From Alphaproteobacteria bacterium (GTDB lineage: Bacteria; Pseudomonadota; Alphaproteobacteria; UBA8366), in contig JAOTYV010000040.1 in the NCBI GenBank assembly GCA_029861675.1, forward strand, positions 1-23,631: a DNA stretch of 23,631 nucleotides, given 5' to 3'. Position 1 is the first letter of the stretch, and every line of letters starts with the position of its first letter. The notes below the pieces were generated by a model. It saw nothing but the letters and a program-made list of their open reading frames with translations. It searched no databases and had not been told where the DNA came from. The position numbers were made by a program, and so were the translations under genes. Positions 15,884 through 23,365 of this stretch are shown in pieces.

Positions 15884-16831
15884 ATGGCAGACACGTTGCA
15901 TGACGCCGATGCCGGCCCGATCATCATCAAGAAGAAGATCCGGCTGCCGGAAGAACCGCATGGCGGTGCGTGGAAGGTCGCCTACGCCGATTTCGTGACC
16001 GCGATGATGGCGTTCTTCCTGCTGCTCTGGCTGCTCAACGTGACCACGGAGGACAAGAAGCAGGGCATCTCGAATTTCTTCGAGCCGATCGGCGTCACCA
16101 TCAATCAGACGGGCAGCGGCGGCGTCCTCAAAGGGCTGGCGATGTCGGTGAAGGGCGCCTTGCGGTCCGCCGGGTCGCCACCGAGCGTTACCGTCACGAT
16201 CCCGACTTTCGGCAGCCAAGACCAGGGCACCAGCCAGGGCAAGCACAACAACCCGGTTGCCCGAGGCGGCGGGTATTCGATGGGCCGGGACAGCCACCAG
16301 ACCGAAGACCCGGAAGAAGAAGCGCTGAAACGGGTCGCCGCGGCGCTACGGCAAGCGATTCAGGATGTCCCCGAAATCAGCCGCATGCAGGACAGCCTTC
16401 TGGTCGAACAGACGCCCGACGGCCTGCGGATCCAGCTCCTCGATCAAACCAAGTTCCGGCTGTTTGGCGGCGACAACACAACGCTTACCGATCGCGGCCG
16501 GCATTTCCTGGCGATCATCGGATCGATCATCGCACACCTCCCAAACAAGCTTGCCATCACCGGACATACGGATGAGATGCCGGTCGAAAAAATCGCACGG
16601 CGCGGCGGCTGGGAAATTTCCGGCGACCGGGCCGATAGCGCCCGCCGCGCCATGTTCGATTTCGGCGTCGCGCCGGCGCGGATCGTCCGGGTCATCGGCA
16701 AGGCGGACCGCGAACCGCTGCGGCCTCACGTCAAGAAATCGCCGCACAACCATCGCATCAGCGTCTTGTTGCTACGCACCAAACCCGCCCGCCGCGCCGA
16801 TGCCGGGCCGCCGCGCCGTCCGGGAGGCTAG
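15884..16831 (+). CDS. motB: flagellar motor protein MotB (first copy)
   Basis: This 315-residue protein has a short cytoplasmic N-terminus with Lys-rich IIIKKKIRLPEE. The single transmembrane helix in AYADFVTAMMAFFLLLWLLN carries the proton-accepting Asp36 (Asp32 equivalent). A plug/linker region follows, then a C-terminal OmpA/MotB peptidoglycan-binding domain with an intact GHTD motif, SGDRADSARR and the closing NHRISVLLL. Together with MotA it forms the stator anchored to the cell wall. The ATG is preceded by TAGGA, 34 bases after motA. Its final codons contain the ribosome binding site of the second motB, so the two are translated together. The linker is Gly/Ser/Gln-rich (residues ~75-140). 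Confidence 0.94.
   Translation: MADTLHDADAGPIIIKKKIRLPEEPHGGAWKVAYADFVTAMMAFFLLLWLLNVTTEDKKQGISNFFEPIGVTINQTGSGGVLKGLAMSVKGALRSAGSPPSVTVTIPTFGSQDQGTSQGKHNNPVARGGGYSMGRDSHQTEDPEEEALKRVAAALRQAIQDVPEISRMQDSLLVEQTPDGLRIQLLDQTKFRLFGGDNTTLTDRGRHFLAIIGSIIAHLPNKLAITGHTDEMPVEKIARRGGWEISGDRADSARRAMFDFGVAPARIVRVIGKADREPLRPHVKKSPHNHRISVLLLRTKPARRADAGPPRRPGG
16822..16827 (+). promoter_or_regulatory. ribosome binding site of second motB, inside the end of the first motB
   Basis: GGGAGG overlaps the last codons of the first motB and lies 8 nt before the ATG at 16836. It fixes the start of the second motB and implies coupled translation. Confidence 0.8.
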
Positions 16832-16835
16832 ACCG

Positions 16836-17771
16836 ATGGCAGGCGCGCAAGAACGCGAAATTCTCGTCCAGAAGAAGAAGATCGTCCCCGAGGTCCATGG
16901 CGGCAGCGCCTGGAAGGTTGCCTATGCGGACTTCGTGACCGCGATGATGGCGTTCTTCCTATTGCTGTGGCTGCTCAACGCCACCACCGAGGACCAGAAG
17001 CAGGGCATCTCCAATTACTTCGAGCCGGTCGGCGCGGTCCAAGGATCGACCGGCAGCGGCGGCGTTTTCGGCGGCATCTCGGCGACCGACCCGGGGCCGG
17101 TAGAGGCGCCCGGGCAGACCACGTCACGGACGGTCAACGTGCGTTCGCAGTTGGTCACCCAAAAAAAGGACGACATTTCCAAAGGCGATCCGTCGGACCA
17201 TGCCAAGTCGTCGAACCGCGAAGATCTGCCGAAGAATTCCGAAGAGGACCGGCAGTTCGACGCCGCGCAATCGGCCATCCGGCGCGCCATGGAGCAGGTT
17301 CCGGAATTGCTCGATCTGTTCGATTCAGTCGCCATGGAAGTGACCGAGCAGGGCTTACGCATTCGGCTCATGGATCGCGACAAGCATCCGCTGTTTCCCC
17401 TGGGCAGCACCAAATTCAATCCGACCGGCAAAAAGCTGCTGAAGGTGATCGCCGAAGTGATCGAGCGGCTGCCCAACAAGATCCTGGTTTCCGGGCATAC
17501 GTCGGCGGATGACGAAGGCAAAACCCAAACGCTCACCAATTGGCGCATTTCGCTGGAGCGCGCCTATGCCGGACGCAAGGTGCTGGCCGGCCTCGGCACG
17601 CCGGAGCAGCGATTCGCCGCGGTGCACGGCCTGGCAGACCTGCACCCGGTCAAGGATGGCACGCCGAACGCGGCACCGAACCGGCGGGTCGAGATCACGC
17701 TGCTGCGCCGTCGGCCGGATGCGGACCCGAAGGTCCTGCTGCCGCCCTCCATGGTTCAGCCGAAGGGCTGA
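16836..17771 (+). CDS. second MotB-like protein, divergent peptidoglycan-binding motif
   Basis: This 311-residue paralogue follows the first motB with a 4-base gap. The frame is open far upstream, but that part only shadows the first motB. The N-terminal core is almost the same: QKKKIVPEVHGG, then AWKVAYADFVTAMMAFFLLL with Asp32 as proton acceptor, and KQGISNYFEP. The linker and C-terminal domain differ strongly. The OmpA-like domain has GHTSADDE where the family has GHTD, so the diaminopimelate-contacting Asp is Ser. NWRISLERA and NRRVEITLL are retained. It probably forms an alternative or mixed stator with MotA. Reduced or altered cell-wall anchoring is inferred, not shown. Confidence 0.92.
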   Translation: MAGAQEREILVQKKKIVPEVHGGSAWKVAYADFVTAMMAFFLLLWLLNATTEDQKQGISNYFEPVGAVQGSTGSGGVFGGISATDPGPVEAPGQTTSRTVNVRSQLVTQKKDDISKGDPSDHAKSSNREDLPKNSEEDRQFDAAQSAIRRAMEQVPELLDLFDSVAMEVTEQGLRIRLMDRDKHPLFPLGSTKFNPTGKKLLKVIAEVIERLPNKILVSGHTSADDEGKTQTLTNWRISLERAYAGRKVLAGLGTPEQRFAAVHGLADLHPVKDGTPNAAPNRRVEITLLRRRPDADPKVLLPPSMVQPKG

Positions 17772-17856
17772 TCGCGCGCCTCGGCGCCCCCAAACCCTCG
17801 TTGCGCCTCTTGCATCGGCCGCCTTCCGTCCTAATCTGAGAAGGAGGCATGACACA

Positions 17857-17862
17857 GGGAGG
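17857..17862 (+). promoter_or_regulatory. ribosome binding site supporting a GTG start for the RDD protein
   Basis: GGGAGG lies 7 nt before the GTG at 17870. A second, even stronger AAGGAGG (17841-17847) is only 1 nt from the ATG at 17849, too close for normal initiation there. Both starts may be used. Confidence 0.45.
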
Positions 17863-17869
17863 CGCCACC

Positions 17870-18409
17870 GTGGCCAGCAACCTGCCCGAACCCATTGATG
17901 CGGATGATGCGGATTTCTCCTGGTCGGCGGAACCGCCGGATCCGCTCGACCGGCCGGATTTCTATGATGGCGTGCTGTGGCGGCGCGCATTTGCCTTTGT
18001 CATCGATATTGCCCTGCTGACGGGCGTCATCGTCGCGCTCGCCATTTTCAACCTGTTCACCCTGTTCATCTTCGCCGGGCTGATCGGCCTGATCATCGCC
18101 CTGCCGCTGTTGATCGTCTATGACACCGCCACCGTCGGCAGCCGTCAGAGCGGAACGCTCGGCATGCGCTGCATGGGCATCGAGACCCGCGCCTGGACCG
18201 GCGCGCGGCCGACCTATTTCCAGGCCTTCGTCGCCTCGGCGCTGTATTGGTTCCTGACGCCGCTGACCAGCGGCCTGATCCTGATCTGGGCCCTGTTCGA
18301 CGACCGCCGCCGGCAGTTGCACGACCTGCTGTCGGGCACGGTAGTGATCCGGGCCGCGCGGGCGCGGCGGGCTAACGAGAGCATGACGATAGAGCCAGAG
18401 CGGCAATAA
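17870..18409 (+). CDS. RDD family membrane protein
   Basis: This is a protein of about 179 residues (186 if the ATG at 17849 is used). A hydrophilic acidic N-terminus precedes the RDD domain. The first helix starts with RRAFAFVIDIALL, containing the Arg and Asp that name the family. It is followed by a hydrophobic helix pair, the loop GTLGMRCMGIETR, and the C-terminal FDDRRRQLHDLLSGTVVI signature. RDD proteins are small integral membrane proteins of mostly unknown role; some are linked to Na+/H+ antiport in other bacteria. In several alphaproteobacteria an RDD gene lies close to hemB and ate. Here it is between the stator genes and the TPR-methyltransferase/ate region, about 98 bases after the second motB. 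Confidence 0.9.
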   Translation: MASNLPEPIDADDADFSWSAEPPDPLDRPDFYDGVLWRRAFAFVIDIALLTGVIVALAIFNLFTLFIFAGLIGLIIALPLLIVYDTATVGSRQSGTLGMRCMGIETRAWTGARPTYFQAFVASALYWFLTPLTSGLILIWALFDDRRRQLHDLLSGTVVIRAARARRANESMTIEPERQ

Positions 18410-18449
18410 TACTGTTTATCGCCAACCCAATCCGGGCTGCCCTTGCATC

Positions 18450-19628
18450 TCAAATCTTCCGAAACAAAAACAGCGGCGCGACATAGCGGCCGTCGGCATT
18501 TTTTTCGTTTAATCGGTAGTATTTATTATCGGGTATTTCATTGAACGCATGATACTCGATGCCGAATTCCAAATCGTCGCGGATCATAACTTCGATATTC
18601 TGAAGTTGAACCATGTATTGAAAATACAGAAACACGCCGTTCTTCTTTAATATACTCGGCGCGTGCTGCAGAAAGGGAATCATCGGCGGCATCAGCGTGT
18701 CGAAATAGATGCCGTCGAACGGCTCCAGCGATCCCAGCGCTTTCTGCCAGGTGGACGGAATTATCGTCACCGCCTTCTTGTCGCGGGCCCATTCCTCGGC
18801 CCGGCGCACGACCTGCGGGTGCGCCTCGATAATGGTGTGGCTGGTCACGCCGCAGCGCTGGATCGCGCTGTCGATGATCGCCATGCCGAATCCCACATTC
18901 ATCACGTCGCCCTGGTTGTGGCAGACGATTTCCGCCGAGCGCTCCATGATCGGGCGCTCCCATTCCATCATTACCTCGAAACCGTCGGGCAACAGGATCT
19001 CGTCCTCGGTGAAGGTCAGGTCGGTGTCCAGATACTCCTGTTCCGATATCTCCTCATGGTCGGGCGCATCGGCCACCGCGCGGCGGTGCAGTGCGAGTGC
19101 CGCGGCGAGGTCGCCGGGCCGGGCCATGGTGGCGCCGAGATCGAGCATCGCATCCGGCAGGTCGGACGCGTAGACGCCGGCGGTAGCCAACGCGGCTTCG
19201 GCCTCGGCGAGCCGGCCGTCCTGCATCAGCACTTCGCCGAGCGCCGCATGGCAGCCGTGCAGCACGGGAACGGCATTGATCGCCGCCAGATAGGCATCGA
19301 CCGGCGCCCGCAGACCGGCGATCGGCAGGAGCGCGATGCCCGGCTCGAAACGGTCGATCCGATGGGTGTCGAGCGCGGCTGCGAGCGCGGCATGCGCGGC
19401 TGCGACATCCGGCTGTGCGGCGATGATTTCCCGAAACGCCGAGACCGCCTCGCCATATTGGCCGAGCTGGGCCAGCGCCACCGCGAGATTGTAGCGGGCC
19501 TCCTCATGCGCCGGCGCCTCGGCCAGGATCCGCTGATAGGCCGCCGCCGCGTCGGCGAAGGCTTCCGCCTCCATCAACGCGCCCGCCTTGTTGAGCCGCC
19601 GCGCCAGCGCCGCGCCCGCCTTCGCCAT
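18450..19628 (-). CDS. TPR-repeat protein fused to RMT2/GAMT-like SAM methyltransferase
   Basis: This 392-residue protein has two parts. Residues ~1-190 are Ala-rich TPR repeats (for example FADAAAAYQRILAEAPAHEE, then YNLAVALAQLGQYGEAVSAF), a protein-protein interaction scaffold. Residues ~205-392 are a class I methyltransferase with VMMEWERPIM (219-228), motif I NVGFGMAI (244-251), the acidic IIEAH (Glu268) and FDGIYFDT (Asp310), then LKKNGVFLYFQ. This combination (MMxWERPxM, VGFGMAI, IIEAH) strongly resembles guanidinoacetate methyltransferase and fungal RMT2, which methylates the delta-N of arginine in ribosomal protein L12. RMT2 has ankyrin repeats where this has TPRs. A protein-arginine or guanidino methyltransferase is inferred. 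GGAGGG lies 6 nt before the ATG. The last ~60 codons are notably AT-rich. Confidence 0.85.
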   Translation of the reverse strand: MAKAGAALARRLNKAGALMEAEAFADAAAAYQRILAEAPAHEEARYNLAVALAQLGQYGEAVSAFREIIAAQPDVAAAHAALAAALDTHRIDRFEPGIALLPIAGLRAPVDAYLAAINAVPVLHGCHAALGEVLMQDGRLAEAEAALATAGVYASDLPDAMLDLGATMARPGDLAAALALHRRAVADAPDHEEISEQEYLDTDLTFTEDEILLPDGFEVMMEWERPIMERSAEIVCHNQGDVMNVGFGMAIIDSAIQRCGVTSHTIIEAHPQVVRRAEEWARDKKAVTIIPSTWQKALGSLEPFDGIYFDTLMPPMIPFLQHAPSILKKNGVFLYFQYMVQLQNIEVMIRDDLEFGIEYHAFNEIPDNKYYRLNEKNADGRYVAPLFLFRKI

Positions 19629-19840
19629 GGTATCCCTCCGCAGCCCGCGCTTTCATCCGCGCGGCGATCCAATCCGTGACATACACCATCACCGGCGCCC
19701 CGGCCAACAGCGGCGGGCGCGCAGCGCGCCAGATCCCGCCGCTCTCCACCGTCGTAGCCAATCCGCTCCGTTGCGCAAATGGCCAAGCTGCGGCATCATC
19801 CCGGCATGCTGTCATTCGATGCATTTCCTGGTGAAGACTC

Positions 19841-20566
19841 ATGACGCTGCAGCGGGCGCCGACCCGCGTGCTGACGTTCTACCGCTCGGGTCCGATGCCG
19901 TGCCCCTACCTGCCGGGCCGGATGGAGCAACAGATCTTCACCGAGCTGTCGGGCGTTCAATCGCAGGACGTGTTCGATCAGCTCTCGACCGGCGGCTTCC
20001 GGCGGAGCCATCATATCGCCTACCGGCCGGCCTGCCGCGGTTGCGCCGCGTGCGTTCCGGTTCGGGTCGCGGCCCGGCAATTCGACATGACGCAGAGCTG
20101 GCGGCGTGTCTTGCGCGCCAATAGCGACCTGACCGCACACTGGGCCGGCAAACGCATCACCGATGAGCAGTTCAGGCTGTTTCGCCGCTATGTCGGCGCC
20201 CGCCATGGCGATGGCGATATGGCGCGGATGAACCGGCGCGACTATGCCGCCATGGTGGTGTCGAGCCCGGTCGAGACCGATCTGGTCGAATTCCGCACCC
20301 GCGAGGGCACGCTGATCGCCGCCGTGTTGCTCGACCGGCTAAGCGACGGGCTTTCGGCGGTCTACAGCTTCTTCGACCCGGACGCATCACGGCGCAGCCT
20401 CGGCAGCTACGTGGTGCTGTGGATGATCGAGCAGGCATGCGCCCGTGGGCTGGACTACGTCTATCTCGGCTTCTGGATCAAGGACAGCCCGAAGATGGCC
20501 TACAAGGGCCGCTTCCAGCCGCTGGAGGGCTTCGGTCCGCAAGGCTGGCAGCCGATCGGGGACTAG
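19841..20566 (+). CDS. ate: arginyl/leucyl-tRNA--protein transferase (N-end rule, Ate/Bpt type)
   Basis: This 241-residue enzyme has the length of the bacterial Bpt/Ate family. It carries CPYLPGRMEQQIFTEL (Cys21) near the N-terminus, then GGFRRSHHIAYRPACRGCAA with a Cys-x2-Cys-x2-Cys cluster (Cys65, Cys68, Cys71), and a GNAT-like C-terminal half with YSFFDPD, SLGSYVVLWMI, YVYLGFWI and KMAYKGRFQPLE. It transfers Leu (or Arg) from charged tRNA to N-terminal acidic residues of proteins, marking them for ClpS/ClpAP degradation. Which amino acid is used cannot be read from sequence. It is divergent from the TPR-methyltransferase across 212 bases; that gap shows no further gene. A GGTGAAGACTC leader provides a modest ribosome binding site. 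Confidence 0.93.
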   Translation: MTLQRAPTRVLTFYRSGPMPCPYLPGRMEQQIFTELSGVQSQDVFDQLSTGGFRRSHHIAYRPACRGCAACVPVRVAARQFDMTQSWRRVLRANSDLTAHWAGKRITDEQFRLFRRYVGARHGDGDMARMNRRDYAAMVVSSPVETDLVEFRTREGTLIAAVLLDRLSDGLSAVYSFFDPDASRRSLGSYVVLWMIEQACARGLDYVYLGFWIKDSPKMAYKGRFQPLEGFGPQGWQPIGD

Positions 20567-20593
20567 ACGGCGGCCGTCACTTCAATTTGCCAT

Positions 20594-20675
20594 CGTCATT
20601 CCGGACGCTGCGGAGCGGCGATCCGGAATCCAGAACCTGCAGCGTCACTGGATACCCGCTTTCGCGGGTATGACA
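20594..20675. repeat. dispersed double-hairpin intergenic repeat, copy 2
   Basis: This is the second copy of the element at 7680-7762, in the same orientation. Hairpin 1 is again ATTCCGGA/TCCGGAAT with a 16-nt loop (20598-20605 and 20622-20629). Hairpin 2 is ATACCCGC/GCGGGTAT with the 4-nt loop TTTC (20652-20659 and 20664-20671). The spacer between the hairpins differs from copy 1. It lies between the convergent ate and parC genes, where it could terminate both transcripts. Confidence 0.88.
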
Positions 20676-20705
20676 TAGTAATTAAGCTTCGTATTTCCCC
20701 AAGGG

Positions 20706-22928
20706 TCACCCAAACCGGTTATTGCGCGGGAAGCCGCGGGGCACGATGCGGCCCGCCTGGGCGCGCTTGCCGATCCAGTCGTCCAGCTTGCTCTCGGTCC
20801 GCATGCGGTCGCCGGACGGCCAGCTCAACCCTTCGGCCAAGGCGAAGGTGAGAACGTCCGACAGCCCGCCCTTGTTGTAGCGCTGCATGATGACGCCCCG
20901 GCCGCGGGTCATTTCGGGAAGCTCCGCGATGGGGAAAATCAGCAGCTTGCGGTTGTCGCCGACCACCGCGACGGAATCGCCGGCCGCCGGCGTGCACGCC
21001 GCCGCCTCGGCGCCGGCCGCCACGTTGAGCACCTGCTTGCCGCCCCGCGTCTGCGCCGTGATGTCCTTCTCGTTGACGATGAAACCGCGGCCGTCGCTCG
21101 ACGCCACCACCAGCCGGCGCGCCGGATCATGGGTCGTCAGTTCGACGATGTCGTGGTCGTTGCCGAGATCGATCATCAGGCTGAGCGGCTCGCCGAATCC
21201 CCGGCCGCCCGGCAGCTTGTCGACACCGACCGTGTAGAAGCGGCCGTTGGTCGCGAAGATGATCAGCTTGTCGGTGGTCTGGGCATGGAAGGCGAAGCGC
21301 TGGCTGTCGCCTTCCTTGTATTTGATTTCGCTGATATCGGCGAGATGGCCGCGCGCGGCGCGGATCCAGCCCTTGGCGGAACAGATCACGGTCACCGGCT
21401 CGCGTTCGATCATCGCCTCGAGCGGAATCACGATCGCCGAAGGGGCGTCGCCCAGTTCGGTGCGGCGGCGGCCGAGCTCGGTCTTCTTGTCGAACTCCTT
21501 GCGGATTTCCTTGATTTCCTCGCCGATCCGTTTCCAGCGCATCGCCTCGTCCTTGAGCAGCGCCTTGAGCGCCTTGCGCTCGTCCATCAGCGATTTGTGC
21601 TCGGACCGGATCTCCATTTCCTCGAGCTTGCGCAGATGGCGCAGCCGCATGTTGAGGATCGCTTCGGCCTGCACCTCGGTCAGCTTGAACGCCTTGATCA
21701 GCGAGGCCTTGGCGTCGTCCTCCTCGCGGATGATGCGGATCACCTCATCGATGTTCAGATAGGCGATCAGCAGGCCGTCGAGCACTTCCAGCCGATGCTC
21801 GATCTTGCCGAGACGAAACTTGCTGCGCCGGATCAGGACGTCATGGCGATGGTCGAGGAAGGCCCGCAGCACCTCGCGCAGATTCATGACGCGCGGCTGC
21901 TGATTGCCGTCCAGCACGTTCATGTTGAGCGAGACCCGGGTCTCCAGGTCGGTCAGCCGGAACAGGCTTTCCATCAGGTGGTCGGAGTTGACGTTTCGGC
22001 TTTTCGGCTCCAGCACCAGGCGCACGTCGGTCGTCGATTCGTCATGGATATCCGCCAGCATGGTGAGCTTGCGGTTATGCATCAGCTCGGCGATCTTCTC
22101 GATCAGCTTGGCTTTCTGCACCTGATAGGGAATGCCGGTGACGACGATCTGATATCCACCGCCCTTGATCTTTTCGACCTCGTAACTCGCGCGCAGCCGG
22201 AAGCCGCCGCGGCCCGTCTTGTAGGCCTCCAGGATCGCGGCGCGGCTTTCGCACAACACGCCGCCATTCGGAAAATCCGGGCCGGGCACGAATTCCACCA
22301 GCTTGCCCACGGTGGCATTGGGAAATTTGATCAGATGCAGCAGCGCATCGCACAGCTCGAACACATTATGCGGCGGGATGTTGGTCGCCATCCCGACGGC
22401 GATGCCGGCCGCGCCGTTGGCCAATAGGTTGGGGAAGTTCGCCGGCAGGACCAGTGGCTCGCTGTTGTCGCCGTCATAGGTGTCGCGAAAATCGACGGCG
22501 TCTTCGTCGATGCCTTCGAGCAGGCGCTGGGCCACCGCGGTCAGCCGCGCCTCGGTGTAGCGCATCGCCGCCGGGTTATCGCCGTCGATATTGCCGAAGT
22601 TTCCCTGACCGTCGACCAGCGGGTAGCGCACCGCGAAATCCTGCGCCAGCCGGACCATCGCATCGTAAATCGCGGAGTCGCCATGCGGGTGGTACTTACC
22701 CATCACGTCGCCGACAATCCGCGCGCATTTCTTGAACCCGGCCTCGGGATTGAGCCGCAGCTCGCGCATCGCATAGAGCAAGCGGCGATGCACCGGCTTC
22801 AGCCCGTCGCGCACATCGGGCAGCGACCGCGACATAATGGTGGAAAGCGCGTAGGAGAGATAGCGTTCACCGAGCGCATCGGCGAGAGGCACCGGGCGAA
22901 TCTCGCCCGCCGGTTTAGGGTCAGCCAT
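20706..22928 (-). CDS. parC: DNA topoisomerase IV subunit A
   Basis: This 740-residue type IIA topoisomerase A subunit decatenates daughter chromosomes together with ParE. The catalytic Tyr124 sits in [10 protein letters not shown]. The winged-helix region [19 protein letters not shown] contains the quinolone-determining positions Ser85 and Asp89, both wild-type-like. After the breakage-reunion domain comes a long coiled-coil region (roughly 440-500, rich in Lys, Glu and Leu) and a beta-pinwheel C-terminal domain. That domain lacks the QRRGGKG GyrA box and is shorter than in GyrA, so ParC is preferred over GyrA. The ATG at 22928 has a distant AGGA only, 15 nt upstream. It is the largest minus-strand gene here and stands alone. 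Confidence 0.96.
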   Translation of the reverse strand: MADPKPAGEIRPVPLADALGERYLSYALSTIMSRSLPDVRDGLKPVHRRLLYAMRELRLNPEAGFKKCARIVGDVMGKYHPHGDSAIYDAMVRLAQDFAVRYPLVDGQGNFGNIDGDNPAAMRYTEARLTAVAQRLLEGIDEDAVDFRDTYDGDNSEPLVLPANFPNLLANGAAGIAVGMATNIPPHNVFELCDALLHLIKFPNATVGKLVEFVPGPDFPNGGVLCESRAAILEAYKTGRGGFRLRASYEVEKIKGGGYQIVVTGIPYQVQKAKLIEKIAELMHNRKLTMLADIHDESTTDVRLVLEPKSRNVNSDHLMESLFRLTDLETRVSLNMNVLDGNQQPRVMNLREVLRAFLDHRHDVLIRRSKFRLGKIEHRLEVLDGLLIAYLNIDEVIRIIREEDDAKASLIKAFKLTEVQAEAILNMRLRHLRKLEEMEIRSEHKSLMDERKALKALLKDEAMRWKRIGEEIKEIRKEFDKKTELGRRRTELGDAPSAIVIPLEAMIEREPVTVICSAKGWIRAARGHLADISEIKYKEGDSQRFAFHAQTTDKLIIFATNGRFYTVGVDKLPGGRGFGEPLSLMIDLGNDHDIVELTTHDPARRLVVASSDGRGFIVNEKDITAQTRGGKQVLNVAAGAEAAACTPAAGDSVAVVGDNRKLLIFPIAELPEMTRGRGVIMQRYNKGGLSDVLTFALAEGLSWPSGDRMRTESKLDDWIGKRAQAGRIVPRGFPRNNRFG

Positions 22929-22967
22929 GGATTGGTTCAGCGTTCCTGCTTAATAAGACACGATATA

Positions 22968-22995
22968 TTGATAGCATGTGCCCCCGAATCCGCAA
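22968..22995 (-). promoter_or_regulatory. possible sigma-70-like promoter of parC
   Basis: Read on the minus strand, TTGCGG (22995-22990) and TATCAA (22973-22968) are separated by 16 bases within the only AT-rich patch upstream of parC. The match is partial (3 of 6 and 4 of 6 consensus bases). The rest of the 22929-23140 gap shows nothing else. Confidence 0.3.
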
Positions 22996-23140
22996 GACCT
23001 AGTGTACCGGGGGAAGGCAACCAATTTCAGGCCTTTGGGGATTTTGGTTGTAACCGTCGCATATTTCCGTAAATCACAGGTGGTAGTGCGCCGCGTGCGG
23101 GCCAAGACATCGAGCGTACAAGACCGGATTTCGGATTGCG

Positions 23141-23365
23141 ATGACCGAACGACAAAAGCTGAAGATCGGCATTATCGGCTTGCTGGCAACGGCATTCGGC
23201 AGCTTCGTGCCGTCGATCGTCGCCCTGTTCGGCGTGGTCAGCGTGCTCAACTGGCTCGACTTCGTGCTGCTGCCGCTGTTCCTGGTTTTCGCCGGCATAA
23301 CCGGCCATGCGGTTTGGCAGATCCGGCAGGCCCGCACGCAGACACCGCCCGACGGATCGGCTTAG
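23141..23365 (+). CDS. small two-helix membrane protein, MerF-like without the cysteine pair
   Basis: This 74-residue protein has two hydrophobic helices (residues ~8-30 and ~38-58) and a basic, hydrophilic C-terminus. The layout KIGIIGLLATAFGSFVPSIV, then ALFGVV and LNWLDFVLLPLFLVFAGIT, parallels the mercury transporter MerF, which reads roughly VGIIGTTLVALCCFTPVLV...GYLDYVLLPALAIF. The vicinal Cys-Cys that binds mercury in MerF's first helix is replaced here by Gly20-Ser21, and the protein has no cysteine at all, so mercuric ion transport is unlikely. It overlaps the stop of the convergent transporter fragment by four bases. The resemblance is from memory and the protein is short, so the assignment is tentative. 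Confidence 0.65.
   Translation: MTERQKLKIGIIGLLATAFGSFVPSIVALFGVVSVLNWLDFVLLPLFLVFAGITGHAVWQIRQARTQTPPDGSA

Noticed and set aside
16365..16835. N-terminal extension of the second motB over the first motB
   Set aside because: A good ribosome binding site at 16822-16827 and the MotB-type N-terminus place the start at 16836.
17841..17850. Start of the RDD protein at the ATG at 17849
   Set aside because: The AAGGAGG is only 1 nt away from it; the GTG at 17870 has GGGAGG at a normal 7-nt distance. It remains possible as an alternative start.
21129..22427. 432-codon frame antisense to parC
   Set aside because: It lies wholly within parC and is His/Gln/Asp-rich shadow coding.
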